From an uncultured Bacteroidales bacterium (GTDB lineage Bacteria; Bacteroidota; Bacteroidia; Bacteroidales; P3): a stretch of 64,000 nucleotides of DNA. A model generated the notes under the pieces. It ran no database searches. It was not told where the DNA came from and saw nothing but the letters and a program-made list of their open reading frames with translations. The stretch spans positions 186,001 through 250,000 of the forward strand of contig CALUHJ010000001.1 of assembly GCA_944320415.1 (NCBI GenBank), read 5' to 3'. Both the position numbers and the translations under genes were made by a program. Each line of letters begins with the position of its first letter. The stretch's first letter is position 1. Positions 15,386 through 24,624 of this stretch are shown here, one piece after another.

Positions 15386-17920
15386 ATGTTACGAAACTTT
15401 TGTTTGGCTTGTCTGTTGTTGTTTAGCTTTGCGTATGTTGAGGGACAGACCGTTCTGAGCGGTTGTGTGATAGATGCAGATAGCGAAGAGGTTTTGCCAT
15501 ATGTCAATATAGTGCTTTACAAAAACGGAAAAATGCTTTCAGGAGCGATAAGCAACGAAGACGGTACATTCACAATCCGGACAAAGTCGAATGCAGATTC
15601 GGTCTGTTTCAGTTCCATAGGATACGTACATGAAGGGTTTGTGCTGACAAAAAAGAAGTATGAAGGTCTTGTGATTAAGATGCGGGCTAATGTGCAGATA
15701 CTTCAGACGACAACCGTCACCGCAGAACGTTCACGTTACAGGCGTAAGGGAAATCCCGCGGTGGAATTGATGAAAAAAGTGTTGGAACACAGGGATTCAA
15801 ACCATATATCGTCCAAAGAATTTTACGAATACCGTTCACACCGGAAAACCGAAATATCACTTTTGGGAATAAGCGACAGTCTGCGTTATAACCGGATGTT
15901 TAAAAATCTGCAGTATGTTTTCGACAATGTGAACACTTCCCCTTTGAGCGACAAATCGTATCTTCCGGTGTATTTTACAGAGCAGTTGACGGAAAACTAT
16001 TACAGACGGAAGACGAATAGCGAAAAGAAGATGATTATAGCCCAACAGGAAGTGGAAATAAGCAAGTTTCTTGACCCTCAGAGCCTTGAGAACCTTCTTT
16101 CGGAGATAGTCGATCAGGTGGATATTTATGAAAACAAGATACATATTCTCAGCAATGACTTTCTTTCACCCTTAAGCACCTCAGGAGTATTGCTGTATCA
16201 TTTTTTTCTTGGAGACACTGTTTGTCTTGACAATGGACAATGTGTAAAGCTTATGTTCAATCCTTCGAATGCCAGGGACATAGGCTTCAGCGGCACTTTG
16301 TGGATAAGCCTTGACGGAACATACAGGGTTGTTGCCGCCGACCTTGGCATACATAAAAAGAGCGGAATAAATTTTGTGGAGTCATTGTCCATAAAGCACG
16401 AATATGAATACAGGGAAGGGGTGATGATAAAGACACGTGAGGATATTTGTTCCGAATTGAGTATATATGGTCTTCAACTTTTTGTACGTCAAAAGACTTT
16501 ATATGACAATTATGTCTTTGACAAACAGAGAGAAGATGCCTTTTACAGCAGTTATGACCTGACCGAAAGACTGCCGGGATACAACAAGAAAATGTCAAGC
16601 TGGTGGGAAGAAAACCGTATAGAACAACTTACGGAATCCGAAAAGAGGACTTATGAAAATTCTGCCAAACTAAATAATTACACTGCCTACAAAGTCATTC
16701 TTAAAACCGTGATGGCCTTTACCTCGGGTTATGTTGAGATAGGCAAGATAGATTTTGGACCGATAGAAAACACCGTCAGCTGGAATGATGTGGAGGGTTT
16801 GAGGTTGAGAGTTGGCGGAAAGACCAACATGAAATTCAACAGGAATCTGTTCTTTGAGGGTTTTGTTGCCTATGGTTTTGGAGATGAGCGATTCAAGTTC
16901 AGAACCAAGGCTATGTACAACTTTGCCGACAAGGTATATCACCAGTGGGAGTTTCCGAAGAATCTAATCAGTTTGTCCTACGAGGAGAATACCAACATAC
17001 AGGGACAACATTTGCTTATGGGAACGCCCGACAGGTTGTTTTTGTCCTTCAACAGAGGAAATACCGACAAGATGTCCTTTGACAAGACTCTCAGACTGGA
17101 GTATGAATACGAGACCTTGAGTCAGATGTCCTTTAAGGTGGGAGTACAATACAAGCGTCAGCAGGCCTTGGACAATCTTGTATATGAGTCTTTTGACGGT
17201 ACTCGCAATTTCGGTTGGATAAATAATCCGAGCGTTGACTTTGAGTTTCGTTATGCCAAAGGAGAGAAATTCTATCAGCAACAGCAGTATAGAATGACGA
17301 TAAATACCACTGCTCCCATATTTACCTTCAATTATTCCTATGGAACGAAACTGTTGTCCGGGGACTGGTCTTACCACAGTCTTAAGGCGGTTTTTCAGAA
17401 AAGATTCTATTTATGGACATTCGGTTACGGAGACATAGCTTTGGAAGGGGGAAAAATATTCGGTCAGGTTCCTTTTCCGCTCATGTTTGTCCATCATGCA
17501 AATCAAAACTGGGCCTATCAGGACGAAGCCTTCAACCTTATGAATTACTATGAATTCGTTTCGGATACTTACGTACAATTCATGTTCAACTACAATTTCA
17601 ATGGTGTGATATTAAACCGCATACCTCTTATAAACAAACTTAACCTGAGGGAATGTTTTGCCTTCAAGGCAGTTTGGGGAGGTGTCGCCAAAGACAACAT
17701 GCCGGGAGAAGGAAAAGGATATTTGATGGATTTTCCAAGGGATGAGAACGGAAATTATACTACCTTTGCCCTAAATAACGGGCCTTACATAGAAGCCAAC
17801 ATAGGGTTGGACAATATTTTCAAGGTATTGCGACTGGATTATGTAAGACGTTTTACGTATCTTGACAATCCGAACATTGCCAAGTGGGGTATAAGGTTCA
17901 GATTACGATTTACTTTTTAA
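15386..17920 (+). CDS. DUF5686 outer-membrane protein with carboxypeptidase-regulatory-like domain
   Basis: A large (844 residues) Bacteroidota envelope protein of unknown function. A signal peptide ends near YVEGQ (residue 21). Residues about 24-90 form a CarboxypepD_reg-like beta-sandwich (LSGCVIDADSEEVLPYVNIVLY, ISNEDGTFTI). The long remainder matches DUF5686: a soluble segment, then alternating amphipathic strands rich in aromatic residues ending in KWGIRFRLRFTF. The terminal Phe and strand pattern predict an outer-membrane beta-barrel. It is 15 bases upstream of the inositol-lipid fusion gene and may share its transcript. A direct role in that pathway is not shown. Confidence 0.85.
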   Translation: MLRNFCLACLLLFSFAYVEGQTVLSGCVIDADSEEVLPYVNIVLYKNGKMLSGAISNEDGTFTIRTKSNADSVCFSSIGYVHEGFVLTKKKYEGLVIKMRANVQILQTTTVTAERSRYRRKGNPAVELMKKVLEHRDSNHISSKEFYEYRSHRKTEISLLGISDSLRYNRMFKNLQYVFDNVNTSPLSDKSYLPVYFTEQLTENYYRRKTNSEKKMIIAQQEVEISKFLDPQSLENLLSEIVDQVDIYENKIHILSNDFLSPLSTSGVLLYHFFLGDTVCLDNGQCVKLMFNPSNARDIGFSGTLWISLDGTYRVVAADLGIHKKSGINFVESLSIKHEYEYREGVMIKTREDICSELSIYGLQLFVRQKTLYDNYVFDKQREDAFYSSYDLTERLPGYNKKMSSWWEENRIEQLTESEKRTYENSAKLNNYTAYKVILKTVMAFTSGYVEIGKIDFGPIENTVSWNDVEGLRLRVGGKTNMKFNRNLFFEGFVAYGFGDERFKFRTKAMYNFADKVYHQWEFPKNLISLSYEENTNIQGQHLLMGTPDRLFLSFNRGNTDKMSFDKTLRLEYEYETLSQMSFKVGVQYKRQQALDNLVYESFDGTRNFGWINNPSVDFEFRYAKGEKFYQQQQYRMTINTTAPIFTFNYSYGTKLLSGDWSYHSLKAVFQKRFYLWTFGYGDIALEGGKIFGQVPFPLMFVHHANQNWAYQDEAFNLMNYYEFVSDTYVQFMFNYNFNGVILNRIPLINKLNLRECFAFKAVWGGVAKDNMPGEGKGYLMDFPRDENGNYTTFALNNGPYIEANIGLDNIFKVLRLDYVRRFTYLDNPNIAKWGIRFRLRFTF

Positions 17921-17935
17921 GAGTGTTGGAACAAT

Positions 17936-20398
17936 ATGAATTATGCCATTATAGCTGCGGGAGAAGGCAGCAGGTTGAGACAGGAGGGATTTGAATTTCC
18001 AAAGCCGATGGTTCGGCTCAAGGGAGAAATGCTGGTGGAAAGGCTGATAAGAATATTCAAGTCCAACAAGGCCGAATCCATAACGGTAATCATAAACGAG
18101 CAATCCGGTGAACTCAGGTCTATGCTTGAGGAAATGGCGGAGAAGGACGGGATGTTGAATATCATAGTGAAAACCACTCCTTCCTCGGCTCACAGCTTTT
18201 ATACCATTCTGGAAAGCATGGGCAAGGATGCAAAAGATTTGTGTCTAACGACTGTGGATACGGTTTTCAACGAAAGTATTTTCAGCTCCTACATAAAGAC
18301 GTTTGAACAGGAAAAGGACATGGATGCCCTTATGGGCACAACCACATGGGTTGATGACGAAAAACCGTTGTGGATAGACGAGGATGAGAATGGCAGAATA
18401 AGACGATTCAGCAGCGAACAGGTGTCAGACAAGGTTGTAATCTCGGGTGGAATATATTGTTTCAGGAACAGGGCATTGGCCGTAGTAGATAAAGCAAAAC
18501 GGGAAAACGTTTCAAGGATGAGGAATGTCCAACAGATGCTGGTTGAAAACGGTTGCAAGGTTTCAGGGTTTGATTTTGGCAAAATAATAGACATTGACCA
18601 TGTGGAAGATATAAGGAAGGCTGAATCGTTTCTTGAAAACGGTAATTGCAAAATATTGTGCGTTGAAAGGGAAAGAAGATTCTCGCCACAATGCGAAGAC
18701 ATTGACAAGGCATTGTTTGACAGTATATACAACGGTTTGCGAAAAGAGGGCTTTGCAACGGAGAGGATAAATGAGCAGGAGCTGAAAGAGAATGATTTTA
18801 AAGGTGTTGATTTTGTAATTTCAATGGCCCGTTCCTTGAATGCCGTAGAACTGCTGGACAAGAAAGAAAAGGAAGGATTGAAAATCTTCAACTCCATTTC
18901 ATCATGCAGAAACTGTTACAGGGAAAGGATGAACAATATGCTCCATGATGCGGGAGTGGATGTTCCCGACTTCAGAGTGGTAGATACCGACTGCGATACC
19001 CAGGGCTGTATGAACCTTTCGGATATTTCTTCTTTTTGGGTAAAAAGGGCGGATTTTCAGACGGAAGGGAGAAACGATGTGGTTTACTGTCAAACCGTAC
19101 AAGAAGGATTATCCGTTTTGCATTCAATGAAGGAAAGAGGAATAAAAAGGGCTTTGTTGAGCGAACACATAGACGGAAACCTCATAAAATTCTACAAGGT
19201 TGCGGAAAGCGGTTTTCTATATTGGTATCTGCCAAAAAGAGACAAGTTCGGAATGACAATCAATGAAAAGATACGGGTAGGAAAGATAGATGAGGAACGT
19301 TTGAAAGAAATAACTGATAAAATAGGTCGCTGCATGGGGTTGGACTTTTTTGGTGGCGACATAATGGTTGATGCTTCCGGGGAAATGAAGGTCATTGACG
19401 TGAATGATTTTCCAAGTTATTGTGCATGCAGAGACCAAGCTGTTGAGGCCATAGTAAAAAGGATGAAGATGGAAAAGGAAAAACTGGGAAATAAAGAAAA
19501 CAAGCCGAAAATGGAAGACACCTTAAAGTCTGCCGATACGGAGGAATGTATAGATATATGGTTTTATCGTCCGTTGGGATTCAGATGTGCGTTATTGGCC
19601 CGTAAATTGAAGATAACGCCTAATATGATAACCGTATTCAGTATTTTCGTCGGAGTTGCCGCAGGTTTGTTTTTCTATCCGTCCGATCTTAAATGGAACG
19701 TTGTAGGCATGGTTTTGCTTGTTTTGGCAAACCTTATGGATTCCACGGACGGACAGTTGGCCAGATTGACCAATAATCATACGAGAATGGGACGAATCTT
19801 GGACGGACTGGCAGGTGATTTCTGGTTTATATGTATTTATCTGGTCTGTGTTTTCAGGCTGTTGAATGAGGGTTTTTCTAATTGGATATGGCTGTTGGCC
19901 TCCTTGGCGGGATTAAGTCATATATTTCATGCTGCCATGGCGGACTATTACAGAAATATTCATCTATTCATCATAAAAGGTCGCAAAGGTAGCGAACAAG
20001 ATAATTCAAAAGCGATGACTCAGTTGTTGCATCAGACCAGGTTTTCGGAGAAACCTTTCGAGAAGATATGTTTGTGGTTTTACAGGAATTATACCCGTCA
20101 ACAGGAAATGTTGACTCCCAAAATGCAGATTCTGCTCGAAAGACTCAGAACGAGATTCAATGATGAAATACCCGAGGATTTGAGACATGACTTACGCATG
20201 GCGAACAAATCAAACATGCCTTTGACAAACATACTTCAGTTCAATACAAGAGTCATTGTTCTTTTCATCTGTCTGTTTTTCGGTCAAGTATGGTGGTATT
20301 TCGTTTTTGATGTCGTGATAATGAATGCAATATTGCTTGTATTGATAATAAGGGAAGAGAATTTTGCAAAACGGTTTATTAAACGGACGGACGAATAA
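17936..20398 (+). CDS. Three-domain fusion: nucleotidyltransferase, ATP-grasp, CDP-alcohol phosphotransferase
   Basis: This 820-residue protein sits beside myo-inositol-1-phosphate synthase. Residues about 1-235 are a MobA/NTP-transferase fold (IIAAGEGSRLRQEGFEFPKPM, TTVDTVF, GGIYCF). Residues about 240-515 resemble an ATP-grasp ligase or kinase, ending in FGGDIMVD and KVIDVNDFPSY, the metal-binding pattern also seen in ITPK- and RimK-type enzymes. Residues about 540-820 are a polytopic CDP-alcohol phosphotransferase with D602xxD605GxxAR and G619xxxD623. The last motif Asp falls at 628 rather than the canonical 627. Domains 1 and 3 together recall archaeal IPCT-DIPPS, which makes CDP-inositol. 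The likely role is inositol-phospholipid head-group transfer. The function of the middle domain is unknown. Confidence 0.8.
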   Translation: MNYAIIAAGEGSRLRQEGFEFPKPMVRLKGEMLVERLIRIFKSNKAESITVIINEQSGELRSMLEEMAEKDGMLNIIVKTTPSSAHSFYTILESMGKDAKDLCLTTVDTVFNESIFSSYIKTFEQEKDMDALMGTTTWVDDEKPLWIDEDENGRIRRFSSEQVSDKVVISGGIYCFRNRALAVVDKAKRENVSRMRNVQQMLVENGCKVSGFDFGKIIDIDHVEDIRKAESFLENGNCKILCVERERRFSPQCEDIDKALFDSIYNGLRKEGFATERINEQELKENDFKGVDFVISMARSLNAVELLDKKEKEGLKIFNSISSCRNCYRERMNNMLHDAGVDVPDFRVVDTDCDTQGCMNLSDISSFWVKRADFQTEGRNDVVYCQTVQEGLSVLHSMKERGIKRALLSEHIDGNLIKFYKVAESGFLYWYLPKRDKFGMTINEKIRVGKIDEERLKEITDKIGRCMGLDFFGGDIMVDASGEMKVIDVNDFPSYCACRDQAVEAIVKRMKMEKEKLGNKENKPKMEDTLKSADTEECIDIWFYRPLGFRCALLARKLKITPNMITVFSIFVGVAAGLFFYPSDLKWNVVGMVLLVLANLMDSTDGQLARLTNNHTRMGRILDGLAGDFWFICIYLVCVFRLLNEGFSNWIWLLASLAGLSHIFHAAMADYYRNIHLFIIKGRKGSEQDNSKAMTQLLHQTRFSEKPFEKICLWFYRNYTRQQEMLTPKMQILLERLRTRFNDEIPEDLRHDLRMANKSNMPLTNILQFNTRVIVLFICLFFGQVWWYFVFDVVIMNAILLVLIIREENFAKRFIKRTDE

Positions 20399-21406
20399 GT
20401 GAAACAAAAGTACAATTTATTTTTTTTGGCAATAGGCCTTATCGCCATTGCAATAATGATAGCTGATATAGGTATAGGAACCATATCGGACAACATAAGG
20501 AAAACTTCATGGTTTTTTCTGGCAATCATAGCTGTAAGGCTACCCGTTTATTTTTTAAATACACTGTCCTGGCAGAAGGTAAGCCTGCATCCGAATGGAG
20601 AAAACGACAATCCGAACTTCTGGAGATTTTTTCAGATGACCATAAGTGGTTATGCAATCAATTATATCACTCCGGTGGTTGCACTGGGGGGAGAACCATA
20701 TCGTATTCTGAGAATGAAGGATTACGTAGGATATAAACGGGCTACTTCTTCGGTTGTAATGTATGCGGTAATACATATACTGTCCCACTTCATCTTCTGG
20801 GCGATAGGCTTCGGACTTATATTGTTTTATCCTGATATTTCAATGTCATTCAGGATAGTTTCAATAGTTTTCATTTTGATTTGCATCTTAGCCGCATTTT
20901 TCATCAGTAAATTTTACAGGAGAGGTATAGTGTACGGATTCTTCTGTTTTCTTATGAAGATTCCGTTTGTCAAAATTTGGGCTAGCAAGAAGATGACTGA
21001 AGAATTTGCAAACAATTTGAAAGAAATAGACTTTCAAATCAAAGACTTCTACATCAATCACAGAAAAGCATTCCTGTCAGCCTTGTTTCTGGAAACTTTG
21101 AGCAGGATTGTAGGCTGTCTGGAAATACTTTTAATAATGTTGGCAATAGATTTAAAAATTAATTTAGAGCAATCCATAATAATTAGTGCTGGAACGAGTT
21201 TATTTGCTAACATATTGTTTTTTTCTCCGATGCAACTCGGTACAAAGGAAGGTGGCTTGATCCTTTCATTAAAAAGCATAGCACTGCCGGCAACTCAAGG
21301 GGTTTATATAGGGCTTGCGATGAGAATAAGCGAATTGTTTTGGATAATTTTGGGTGTGCTTATGATAAAGTTTTGTGCTAAAAGAAAAGCGTATGATGTC
21401 AGATAA
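20399..21406 (+). CDS. Flippase-like integral membrane protein (LPG synthase TM / UPF0104 family)
   Basis: A polytopic membrane protein of 335 residues with about eight hydrophobic segments. The order and motifs (YAINYITPVVALGGEPYRILRMK, then a late FFSPMQLGTKEGGLILSLK) match the LPG_synthase_TM family (PF03706), whose members flip lipids or are the membrane part of MprF. The start is GTG at 20399, directly following the upstream stop. The next gene overlaps its end. In an inositol-lipid cluster it is a candidate for moving the new lipid across the inner membrane. That role is inferred from neighbours only. Confidence 0.8.
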   Translation: MKQKYNLFFLAIGLIAIAIMIADIGIGTISDNIRKTSWFFLAIIAVRLPVYFLNTLSWQKVSLHPNGENDNPNFWRFFQMTISGYAINYITPVVALGGEPYRILRMKDYVGYKRATSSVVMYAVIHILSHFIFWAIGFGLILFYPDISMSFRIVSIVFILICILAAFFISKFYRRGIVYGFFCFLMKIPFVKIWASKKMTEEFANNLKEIDFQIKDFYINHRKAFLSALFLETLSRIVGCLEILLIMLAIDLKINLEQSIIISAGTSLFANILFFSPMQLGTKEGGLILSLKSIALPATQGVYIGLAMRISELFWIILGVLMIKFCAKRKAYDVR

Positions 21407-22109
21407 AAAAGTAGAGATAATTGCTTTTGACTACGGAGCTACGTTGGATACCAACGGAACACACTGGTACAACATATTCTATTCGGAACATATAAAAGAA
21501 AACCCTTTTTTGACTGACATTGAACTAAGACAGGCTTATGTCTATGCCGAAAGAACCTTAAGCAGGGAAAGATTGGTAAAGCAGGATGACACTTTCCGTG
21601 AAACACTGCACAAAAAAGTCAATTTGCAAATGGAATATTTATTGCATAATCATCATATAGAAGAAATCGAACCTGAACAGATTAAAAACATTGTTGACAA
21701 CAGTTATTCCGTTGCATTACACTGTACCAGTAACGCTAAAAAACTGTTACAAAACTTAAAGAATGGTTACAAATTGGTGATGATTAGCAATTTTTACGGT
21801 AATTTGCAAACTGTTCTGGTCGAGTTTGGATTGAGAGATTTCTTTTTATGTGTTGCAGAGAGTGCTGTTGTAGGTTATTCAAAACCTGATGAAAGGCTTT
21901 TCCTAAAGGCTTTTGAATCATTTGATACGGATGCAGGACGATGTATGATGATAGGAGATTCCTACAACAAGGATATAATTCCTGCGAAGAGGTTGGGATA
22001 TAAAACGATTTGGCTCAAAGGAAGACCTTGGCAGGAAAATCCAGTCTCAACACCTTTGGCAGATGAAACCATTACAGATCTGTCGGAACTGGAGCGGATA
22101 TTAATTTGA
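21393..22109 (+). CDS. HAD-superfamily phosphatase-like hydrolase
   Basis: HAD fold of about 238 residues. Motif I is AFDYGATLDTNG: the nucleophile Asp13 is present, but the usual second Asp (+2) is Gly15, as in some non-classical HAD enzymes. Motif II is MISNFYG, followed by motif III SKPDERLF and motif IV MIGDSYNKDIIPAKRLG. The start ATG at 21393 overlaps the flippase gene by 14 bases; an upstream in-frame GTG is less likely. Between the phosphotransferase and inositol-phosphate synthase genes, it is a good candidate for dephosphorylating an inositol-phosphate lipid or free inositol phosphate. Confidence 0.82.
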   Translation: MMSDKKVEIIAFDYGATLDTNGTHWYNIFYSEHIKENPFLTDIELRQAYVYAERTLSRERLVKQDDTFRETLHKKVNLQMEYLLHNHHIEEIEPEQIKNIVDNSYSVALHCTSNAKKLLQNLKNGYKLVMISNFYGNLQTVLVEFGLRDFFLCVAESAVVGYSKPDERLFLKAFESFDTDAGRCMMIGDSYNKDIIPAKRLGYKTIWLKGRPWQENPVSTPLADETITDLSELERILI

Positions 22110-22147
22110 AAGAAGGAATAATATATAAATCAAAAAATAAATCTGAA

Positions 22148-23287
22148 ATGGAAAAAATAAGAGTAGCCATTATTGGTATTGGTAATTGTGCTTCGGCTCT
22201 CATTCAAGGCATGGAGTACTATGGAAACAAAAACAGGGAAAAAACTTCAGAGGGAATGATGGCCGAAAACATAGGAGGTTATACGGCTTCGGACATAGAG
22301 GTAGTTGCAGCCTTTGACGTGGATAAGAGAAAAGTGGGACAAACTCTTGACAAGGCTATATATGCAAAGCCTAACTGCACGATAAACATAATAGACCCGG
22401 CATTGTTTCCAAAGAGTAATGTGGTTGTGGAAAAAGGACACATATTGGACGGAGTATCCGAACATATGAAGAACTATCCTGAAGACAATACTTTCGTTGT
22501 GGATTACGATACCGAGCCGGTTGACATTGTAAAAAGACTGAAGGAAACCAAAGCGGACATACTTATAAACTACCTTCCTGTCGGAAGCGAGCAGGCAGCC
22601 AAGTTTTACGCCCAATGTGCAATAGACTCGGGTGTTGCATTTTTGAACTGCATGCCTGTTTTCATAGCTTCAAACCCTGAATGGGAAGCAAAATTCATAA
22701 AGGCTGGCCTTCCTATAATAGGAGACGACATGAAGAGCCAGTTCGGCGCAAGTATATTATCACAGATGTTGCAGGAATTGGCCTTCGCACGGGGACACAA
22801 GGTAAAATGTCACATTCAGGAGAATGTGGGAGGAAATACCGATTTCTTGAACATGCTCAACACTTCCCGCCTTGCTTCAAAAAAGATAAGCAAAGAAAAC
22901 GTCATAAGATGCCAACACGACATCAGAGGTCTTGATCCGAATGAAAGCTTCCTTTATGCCGGTCCAAGCAATTACATATCATACTACAAGGACAACAAGA
23001 TAGCCACTTTTCATTTGGAACTTGAAGGATTCGGAGGTTCTCCCGTTGTATTCGATGCAAGACTTTCCGTTTTCGATTCACCAAATTCAGCAGGCGTGGT
23101 AATAGATGCAATACGTTATCTTAAGGTGGCAAGAGAATTGGGAATCACAGGTTCTTTGCATGGGGCAAGCGCGTTCACTCAAAAGACCCCTCCTTTCCCA
23201 ATGACGTTTGAGGATGCTCAATACGAATGCCACAAGCTGGCCAACAGGGAATTGACCGAACTGACAAAGAAACAGGTGAGGAAATAA
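22148..23287 (+). CDS. myo-Inositol-1-phosphate synthase
   Basis: Converts glucose-6-phosphate to inositol-1-phosphate using NAD. The protein (379 residues) begins with a Rossmann motif VAIIGIGNCASALIQGMEYY and has VVAAFDVDKRKVG, INYLPVGSEQAAKFYA, GDDMKSQFGAS and the signature-like NVGGNTDFLNML. The start is the ATG at 22148 (MEKIRVAI); an earlier in-frame TTG at 22106 is less likely. It closes the operon and ends 3 bases before a strong bidirectional terminator. Members with this sequence are the short bacterial form. Its presence implies the cell makes its own inositol, most likely for membrane lipids, as known in Bacteroides. Confidence 0.92.
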   Translation: MEKIRVAIIGIGNCASALIQGMEYYGNKNREKTSEGMMAENIGGYTASDIEVVAAFDVDKRKVGQTLDKAIYAKPNCTINIIDPALFPKSNVVVEKGHILDGVSEHMKNYPEDNTFVVDYDTEPVDIVKRLKETKADILINYLPVGSEQAAKFYAQCAIDSGVAFLNCMPVFIASNPEWEAKFIKAGLPIIGDDMKSQFGASILSQMLQELAFARGHKVKCHIQENVGGNTDFLNMLNTSRLASKKISKENVIRCQHDIRGLDPNESFLYAGPSNYISYYKDNKIATFHLELEGFGGSPVVFDARLSVFDSPNSAGVVIDAIRYLKVARELGITGSLHGASAFTQKTPPFPMTFEDAQYECHKLANRELTELTKKQVRK

Positions 23288-23290
23288 ATG

Positions 23291-23328
23291 AAAAAGAAAG
23301 GGGTTGCAATTACAACCCCTTTCTTTTT
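23291..23328. terminator. Bidirectional intrinsic terminator
   Basis: A perfect 16-base stem (23291-23306 with 23313-23328) encloses a 6-base loop. The GGGGTTG core is flanked by A-rich and T-rich tracts on both sides. It fills the space between the convergent inositol-phosphate synthase and serS stops. Confidence 0.92.
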
Positions 23329-24603
23329 CTAATCCAATATCTCACTTCCGAAATAAGGTTGCAGTGCTTTTGGAATTCTTATTCCCTCAATAGTCTGATG
23401 ATTTTCCAATAAGGCGGCAACAATACGCGGTAAGGCCAAGGCACTTCCGTTAAGCGTATGAGCCAACTGAATCTTTCCTTTTTCGTCTTTGTATCTTAGT
23501 TTCAATCGATTGGCCTGATATGTCTCGAAATTAGACACACTGCTGACCTCAAGCCAACGTTTCTGAGCTGCGGAATATACTTCGAAATCGTAGGTTATGG
23601 CCGAAGTGAAACTCATGTCTCCTCCGCATAACCTCAATACTCTGAAAGGCAACTCCAACTGTCTCAAAAGATCTGCTACATGGGATTTCATAACCTCAAG
23701 CTGCTCGTAAGAATGTTCCGGAGTGTCTATGCAGACTATTTCAACCTTGTCGAACTGATGCAGACGGTTCAATCCCCTCACATCCTTTCCGTAGGAACCC
23801 GCCTCTCTTCTGAAACACTGGGAATAGGCACAACAACACACAGGCATGTCCTCCATTTTCTGAATGGTATCCCTGAAAATATTAGTCACAGGTACCTCAG
23901 CGGTCGGAATCATATAAAAACCGTCCAAAGGAATCGCATACATCTGTCCTTCCTTGTCAGGCAACTGACCGGTAGCCATGGCAGAAGCCTCATTGACCAT
24001 AAGAGGTGGCTGTATCTCCCTGAACCCTGCGCGTACCGCATTGTCCAAAAAGAAATTTATCAATGCCCTTTGCAATCTTGCTCCCTTGCCTTTGTACACG
24101 GGAAAGCCCGCCCCGGTTATCTTGTTGCCGAGTTCAAAGTCTATTATGTCATATCTTGCACACAAGTCCCAATGCTCCAAAGCCCCTTCGTACAGGGAAG
24201 GAATCTCTCCCTGTTGAAAAACTATTTCATTGTCCTTTGCACTTGTTCCTCTCGGTACCTGGGCATTCGGAAGATTGGGTATGGACAAAAGCATCTCCTT
24301 CAATTCCCGTTCGGTTTCAGCAAGCTCTGCACCCAATTGCTTTTCGCGTGACTTCAAATCAACGGATTTGCTTTTGGACTGCTCTGCCTCTTCCTTCCTT
24401 CCTTCCTTGAAAAGCATTCCGACTTCTTTGGCCAAACGATTAGCTTCCGCCTTAAGATTGTCCAGCTCCATCTGCAGACCACGTCGTTTATTGTCTTTTT
24501 CTATAACCTGACTTATTATTTTGTCCGCATCCTTGAAGTTCTTTACTCCGAGACGCTCTATCACCAAATCCCTGTTCTCTCTTATATAACCAAGCTGTAA
24601 CAT
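23329..24603 (-). CDS. serS: Seryl-tRNA synthetase
   Basis: Charges tRNA-Ser. At 424 residues it has the family layout: N-terminal helical arm (about residues 30-105, Lys/Glu-rich coiled coil) that contacts the tRNA, then the class II core. Motif 2 is FRREAGSYGKDVRGLNRLHQF-like and motif 3 is LNGSALALPRIVAALLEN; TAEVPVTN and the ATP-site residues are present. The stop directly abuts the shared terminator. It lies 21 bases downstream of the DUF2148 gene and is probably cotranscribed from the rdgB promoter. Confidence 0.96.
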   Translation of the reverse strand: MLQLGYIRENRDLVIERLGVKNFKDADKIISQVIEKDNKRRGLQMELDNLKAEANRLAKEVGMLFKEGRKEEAEQSKSKSVDLKSREKQLGAELAETERELKEMLLSIPNLPNAQVPRGTSAKDNEIVFQQGEIPSLYEGALEHWDLCARYDIIDFELGNKITGAGFPVYKGKGARLQRALINFFLDNAVRAGFREIQPPLMVNEASAMATGQLPDKEGQMYAIPLDGFYMIPTAEVPVTNIFRDTIQKMEDMPVCCCAYSQCFRREAGSYGKDVRGLNRLHQFDKVEIVCIDTPEHSYEQLEVMKSHVADLLRQLELPFRVLRLCGGDMSFTSAITYDFEVYSAAQKRWLEVSSVSNFETYQANRLKLRYKDEKGKIQLAHTLNGSALALPRIVAALLENHQTIEGIRIPKALQPYFGSEILD

Positions 24604-24624
24604 TGTTAAAAACTATTTTGTTTA

